This document shows positions 5,741 to 7,198 of a DNA stretch of 7,198 nt, piece after piece (the stretch's first letter is position 1; each line of letters begins with the position of its first letter). The notes beneath the pieces are model-generated. The model saw only the letters and a program-made list of their open reading frames with translations, made no database searches and was not told where the DNA came from. The stretch is from CAZWSE01 sp964636575 (GTDB taxonomy: Bacteria; Pseudomonadota; Alphaproteobacteria; Rhodobacterales; Rhodobacteraceae), in contig CAZWSE010000134.1 of the NCBI GenBank assembly GCA_964636575.1, positions 1 through 7,198 on the forward strand, read 5' to 3'. The translations under genes and the position numbers were made by a program.

Positions 5741-6772
5741 ATGGCTGAATTCTTTACAACTCCCGTCGGTCTCGGCGTTTTGATCCTTGCCCAAGTTTTG
5801 GCTGTCGTCGCCTTTGTGATGCTGAGCCTGCTGTTTTTGGTCTACGGGGACCGCAAAATCTGGGCAGCCGTCCAGATGCGTCGTGGTCCGAACGTGGTTG
5901 GGGCCTTTGGCCTGCTGCAAACGGTCGCTGATGCTCTGAAATATGTGGTCAAAGAGGTCGTTGTGCCTGCGGGTGCCGACAAGCCCGTGTTCATGCTGGC
6001 CCCGATGACGTCATTTGTGCTGGCCTTGATCGTTTGGGCGGTCATTCCGTTCAATGACACTTGGGTTTTGTCCGATATCAACGTGGCCGTTTTATACGTT
6101 TTCGCGATGTCCTCGCTTGAGGTTTACGGCGTCATTATGGGCGGCTGGGCGTCGAACTCAAAATATCCGTTTCTGGGGTCATTGCGGTCTGCTGCGCAGA
6201 TGATTTCTTACGAGGTCTCCATCGGGTTGATCATCATTGGTGTGATTATCTCAACCGGATCGCTGAACTTTGGCGCGATTGTCGATGCGCAGGCTGGCGA
6301 CTACGGGTTCTTCAGCTGGTACTGGCTGCCGCATTTCCCGATGGTGTTCCTGTTCTTTATCTCGGCTTTGGCTGAAACCAACCGTCCGCCGTTTGATTTG
6401 CCCGAAGCGGAATCGGAACTCGTTGCGGGTTATCAGGTTGAGTATTCATCCACCCCCTTCTTGTTGTTCATGGCGGGCGAATACATCGCCATCTTCTTGA
6501 TGTGCGCGTTGATGTCCTTGCTGTTCTTCGGCGGCTGGCTGTCTCCCATTCCGTTCATCGGGGATAGCCCGTTGTGGATGGTTGCCAAGATGGCGTTCTT
6601 CTTCTTCCTCTTCGCGATGGTCAAAGCGATCACGCCCCGCTACCGCTACGATCAGTTGATGCGTCTGGGTTGGAAAGTGTTCCTGCCGTTCAGCCTCGTC
6701 TGGGTCGTCTTCGTGGCCTTTGCGGCCAAGTTTGACTGGTTCTGGGGTTCTTACGCCCGCTGGCCGCTGTAA
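5741..6772 (+). CDS. nuoH: NADH-quinone oxidoreductase subunit H
   Basis: This is the membrane subunit of complex I (ND1/Nqo8), 343 residues, complete and of normal length. It joins the cytoplasmic arm to the membrane arm and forms most of the quinone cavity. About eight hydrophobic segments are visible (near residues 10-34, 84-103, 113-134, 156-171, 197-211, 239-264, 280-296 and 312-329). Conserved loops are GDRKIWAAVQMRRGPNVVG (37-55), ADALKYVVKE (63-72), SLEVYGVIMGGWASNSKYP (125-143), and the signature ETNRPPFDLPEAESELVAGY (212-231), an acidic, matrix/cytoplasm-side loop at the quinone site. Asp37 takes the place of the Glu found in the ERK form of mitochondrial ND1. ATG 5741 has GAGG at 5733-5736 with a slightly short spacer of four bases; the MAEFF start fits the family. 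Confidence 0.98.
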   Translation: MAEFFTTPVGLGVLILAQVLAVVAFVMLSLLFLVYGDRKIWAAVQMRRGPNVVGAFGLLQTVADALKYVVKEVVVPAGADKPVFMLAPMTSFVLALIVWAVIPFNDTWVLSDINVAVLYVFAMSSLEVYGVIMGGWASNSKYPFLGSLRSAAQMISYEVSIGLIIIGVIISTGSLNFGAIVDAQAGDYGFFSWYWLPHFPMVFLFFISALAETNRPPFDLPEAESELVAGYQVEYSSTPFLLFMAGEYIAIFLMCALMSLLFFGGWLSPIPFIGDSPLWMVAKMAFFFFLFAMVKAITPRYRYDQLMRLGWKVFLPFSLVWVVFVAFAAKFDWFWGSYARWPL

Positions 6773-6786
6773 AGGGAGCCGACGAC

Positions 6787-7198
6787 ATGGATTACACCCG
6801 CGCCGCCAAGTACTTTCTTCTTGCTGATTTCTGGACCGGCATGAAGCTGGGGTTGAAGTATTTCTTCGCTCCTAAAGCCACACTGAACTATCCGCATGAA
6901 AAGGGGCCTTTGTCCCCGCGCTTTCGTGGAGAACATGCCCTGCGCCGTTATCCAAACGGTGAAGAACGTTGCATTGCGTGTAAGCTCTGTGAGGCTGTCT
7001 GCCCCGCCCAAGCCATTACCATCGATGCCGAGCCGCGTGACGATGGCAGCCGTCGCACCACCCGCTATGACATTGATATGACCAAGTGCATCTATTGCGG
7101 GTTCTGCCAAGAAGCCTGCCCTGTGGATGCCATTGTCGAAGGTCCGAATTTCGAATTCGCCACCGAGACCCGCGAAGAGCTGTATTACGACAAGGCCA
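6787..7198 (+). CDS. nuoI: NADH-quinone oxidoreductase subunit I (3' truncated)
   Basis: This is the two-cluster ferredoxin-like subunit of complex I (Nqo9/NDUFS8/TYKY). It carries electrons from NuoG to cluster N2 near the quinone site. The frame runs off the right edge with 137 residues visible; the family is about 163 long, so some 26 C-terminal residues are missing. Both [4Fe-4S] motifs are intact: Cys62, 65, 68 and 72 (CIACKLCEAVCP) and Cys101, 104, 107 and 111 (CIYCGFCQEACP), binding N6a and N6b. The N-terminal part has the amphipathic membrane-contact helices and the family motif NYPHEKGPLSPRFRGEHALR in residues 34-53. ATG 6787 follows AGGGAG (6773-6778) with an eight-base spacer, 14 bases after the nuoH stop, so it is in the same transcript. 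Confidence 0.98.
   Translation, partial: MDYTRAAKYFLLADFWTGMKLGLKYFFAPKATLNYPHEKGPLSPRFRGEHALRRYPNGEERCIACKLCEAVCPAQAITIDAEPRDDGSRRTTRYDIDMTKCIYCGFCQEACPVDAIVEGPNFEFATETREELYYDKA

Overview
The window is an internal piece of a bacterial respiratory complex I (NADH:quinone oxidoreductase, nuo) operon. All genes lie on the + strand and run left to right. Four core subunits appear in conserved order: nuoF (5' truncated), nuoG, nuoH and nuoI (3' truncated). The protein sequences point to an alphaproteobacterium, most likely Rhodobacterales (Roseobacter/Paracoccus type). NuoG has the short form of about 672 residues without the extra N7 cluster ligands. NuoH has a GDRK-type loop. The core genes are separated by small unidentified frames, as known from the Paracoccus and Rhodobacter complex I clusters, and one of these frames is a DUF5333-type protein.

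Layout: 1-1079 nuoF; 1080-1162 short gap with a possible hairpin; 1163-1498 a four-cysteine small protein; 1479-1925 a small lipoprotein; 1925-2419 a DUF3291-type protein; 2425-2748 a second small lipoprotein; 2749-2882 the only sizeable gap, holding an FNR-like dyad and a hairpin; 2883-3290 a secreted DUF5333-type protein; 3309-5327 nuoG; 5324-5719 a third small lipoprotein; 5741-6772 nuoH; 6787-7198 nuoI. Several junctions overlap (20 nt, 1 nt, 4 nt), which suggests one polycistronic, translationally coupled transcript. No mobile element, RNA gene or CRISPR array is visible.

The core genes build the electron path and part of the membrane arm: NuoF (NADH, FMN, N3), NuoG (N1b, N4, N5), NuoI (N6a, N6b) and NuoH (quinone cavity and first proton channel). 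The more unusual content is the six accessory frames. Four of them encode exported proteins (three lipoproteins and one with a cleavable signal peptide), each with exactly two cysteines in the mature part besides any lipidated one. This is odd in an operon whose redox arm faces the cytoplasm. By eye, the lipoprotein at 1479-1925 aligns with the DUF5333-type protein at 2883-3290, so the operon appears to carry a lipid-anchored and a soluble periplasmic copy of one fold. The lipoproteins at 2425 and 5324 may form a second, more distant pair. A periplasmic accessory or assembly module for complex I is a reasonable hypothesis, but it remains an inference from context.
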